This document shows, one piece after another, positions 62,710 to 64,000 of a stretch of DNA of 64,000 nucleotides (the first letter of the stretch is position 1; every line of letters begins with the position of its first letter). The stretch lies in NCBI RefSeq assembly GCF_000725805.1, contig NZ_JOFT01000012.1:310001-374000 (forward strand), read 5' to 3'. A program made the translations under genes and the position numbers. Source of the stretch: Streptomyces xanthophaeus. GTDB taxonomy: Bacteria > Actinomycetota > Actinomycetes > Streptomycetales > Streptomycetaceae. The notes below the pieces were generated by a model that worked only from the letters and a program-made list of their open reading frames with translations, was not told the origin of the DNA and made no database searches.

Positions 62710-64000
62710 ATGAATTTCCTGAAACGCGCGGGGTGGAGGCTTGCCTCGCATCTGGGCAAGACGGTCATGCTGACCGGTCTCCTCTTCGTGATCTGCACCC
62801 TCGTGCTCTCCGGATTCCTGATCCAGGCGGCCGCGGCCCGGGCCGCCGAGAGCGCCAAGGAGAGCGTGGGCGTCGTCGCCACCATGCAACTCGACGTGAA
62901 CGGCCTGATCAATTCGGGCAAGGCGAAGAAAAACAATGGGGCGGCCGCCGGCGTCATCGGGCCCGAGGGTGACCTGCGCCGGGAACTGGTCGACAAGATA
63001 TGCGCCTCGTCCGTGGTGGCCCAGTGCAACTACTCCACCGAGTCCGGCGCCGCTCCGACCGACGGGACCAAGCTCTACGAACCGGTCCCGCTGCCCGCGG
63101 GGCAGAAGGACGACGGCCTCGACTTCTTCAAGGCCGAAGGCGTCCGGGACCTCGACGCCGTCTCCTCCTTCCGGTCCGGTGACGACAAGCTGGTCGACGG
63201 CCAGGGCATCGAGCCGGACAGCCCGCGCGACATGGTCGTCATCGAGGAACGCCTGGCCAAGGCGAACGGCTTCAAGGTGGGCGACCGGATCAAGCTCCAG
63301 GTGGGCACCATGCCCGCGGTGGGCCAGGAGAAGGACGAGCGCCAGTACGAGTTCCTCGTCGGCGGGATCTACCGGAGCGCCACCCCCGACTCCGGCCAGT
63401 ACCTCCCCGCGATGATGAACCCCGCCAACCAGCTCTACGTGACCCCCGAGGGCGGCAGCCTGCTGCTCGGCAAGGACCCCGCGGCGGGTGGCGCCGTGGT
63501 CCGCTCCGCCACCTTCACACTGCGCGGCCCCGACGACCTCGCGCAGCTCAAGGCCGACGCCGAGGCGGCCGGCGCCGACCCGGAGATCTTCCCGCTGACC
63601 GTCAACGACAAGGCGTACCGGACGCTGGTGGGCCCCATCACCAGGACCGCCTCCTTCGCGACCGCCACCGTGTGGCTCGTGGCCGTCGCCGGCACCGCGA
63701 TCCTCGCCCTGGTCGTGGCCTCGAACCTGCGGGAGCGCCGCAACGAGCTCGGCATCCTGATGTCGCTCGGCGAGCGCAAGCCGCGACTCCTCGGCCAGCA
63801 CCTCGTGGAGGTCACCGCCTGCGCGGTCGCCGCCATCGGACTCGCGGCGGCGGGCAGCCAGTTCCTGTCCCAGGCCGTCGGGGACCAGTTGCTCGCGGGC
63901 GAGGTCTCCTCGGCAAAGGAACAGGCGGCCTCCGAGGGCCGGCAACGGGACCCCGGCGACGTCATGGGCGGCTCCGGCACCGGCCTGGACTCCGGCTCCG
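62710..64000 (+). CDS. FtsX-type ABC transporter permease (partial)
   Basis: The frame from ATG 62710 is open to the window edge (430 codons seen). TM1 is at residues 15-40 (KTVMLTGLLFVICTLVLSGF), followed by a long extracytoplasmic MacB-like domain (about 45-310) and then TM2 (TATVWLVAVAGTAILALVVAS) with NLRERRNELGILMSLGERK, the FtsX/MacB signature loop, and TM3. Such permeases work with an ATPase in peptide or lipid export or in cell-wall stress responses. GGAAGG precedes the start. The two-component genes are divergent, so regulation by them is plausible. Confidence 0.88.
   Translation, partial: MNFLKRAGWRLASHLGKTVMLTGLLFVICTLVLSGFLIQAAAARAAESAKESVGVVATMQLDVNGLINSGKAKKNNGAAAGVIGPEGDLRRELVDKICASSVVAQCNYSTESGAAPTDGTKLYEPVPLPAGQKDDGLDFFKAEGVRDLDAVSSFRSGDDKLVDGQGIEPDSPRDMVVIEERLAKANGFKVGDRIKLQVGTMPAVGQEKDERQYEFLVGGIYRSATPDSGQYLPAMMNPANQLYVTPEGGSLLLGKDPAAGGAVVRSATFTLRGPDDLAQLKADAEAAGADPEIFPLTVNDKAYRTLVGPITRTASFATATVWLVAVAGTAILALVVASNLRERRNELGILMSLGERKPRLLGQHLVEVTACAVAAIGLAAAGSQFLSQAVGDQLLAGEVSSAKEQAASEGRQRDPGDVMGGSGTGLDSGS

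Overview
The window reads as chromosomal DNA of a Streptomyces or close relative. G+C is very high with strong G/C preference at third codon positions. GTG and TTG starts are frequent and neighbouring genes often overlap by 4 bp. Several families are typical of streptomycetes (DUF6158, DUF6328, DUF6126, DUF6381, DUF6204, srsABC-like phenolic-lipid genes). I saw no rRNA, tRNA, CRISPR array, insertion sequence or prophage. The first gene (hypF) and the last (an FtsX-type permease) are cut by the window edges.

Layout. 0-3 kb: end of a [NiFe]-hydrogenase maturation operon (hypF-C-D-E). 3-9 kb: small conserved proteins, then a TetR/MFS efflux pair with two candidate operators, and an XRE-TPR regulator divergent from a secreted M64 metallopeptidase. 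10-20 kb: housekeeping-type singletons: PPOX flavoprotein, class II glutamine amidotransferase, VOC protein, 2OG-Fe(II) oxygenase, a secreted hydrolase carrying a TTA codon, a Tat-exported molybdoenzyme, GNAT, ankyrin protein and beta-propeller lipoprotein.

20-34 kb is the most interesting part. Five genes lie on one strand, mostly coupled by GTGA or TTGA overlaps. They encode a DUF4132 protein, a 1660-aa protein of unknown family, a MoxR-type AAA+ ATPase, a DUF5682-VWA fusion and a SWIM zinc-finger protein. The set resembles the uncharacterised E. coli yehI-yehL-yehM-yehP-yehQ group. In the intergenic region before it lies an exact match to the RecA-NDp (PafBC-type) DNA-damage promoter: TTGTCAGTG, 8 nt, TAGTCT. 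I infer a damage-inducible chaperone-like or conflict system. A lipoprotein with an HNH-type domain is transcribed divergently from the same region.

34-46 kb: small conserved genes, a secreted type-B carboxylesterase, a membrane protein with a triple repeat, an srsABC-like operon (type III PKS, isoprenylcysteine-type methyltransferase, flavoprotein) with a divergent UbiA prenyltransferase, and a PHP/helix-hairpin-helix protein. 46-52 kb: a divergent OhrR/Ohr peroxide pair with a candidate operator, an aromatic-ring hydroxylase, and a secreted VWA protein with a partner, ending at a very strong hairpin. 52-58 kb: a D,D-carboxypeptidase with a long acidic cytoplasmic domain and a large secreted beta-helix glycosidase with two F5/8C modules. 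58-64 kb: small genes, a two-component system and the start of a divergent FtsX-type permease.

The functional calls rest on sequence motifs read by eye and on memory of the families; no database search was run.
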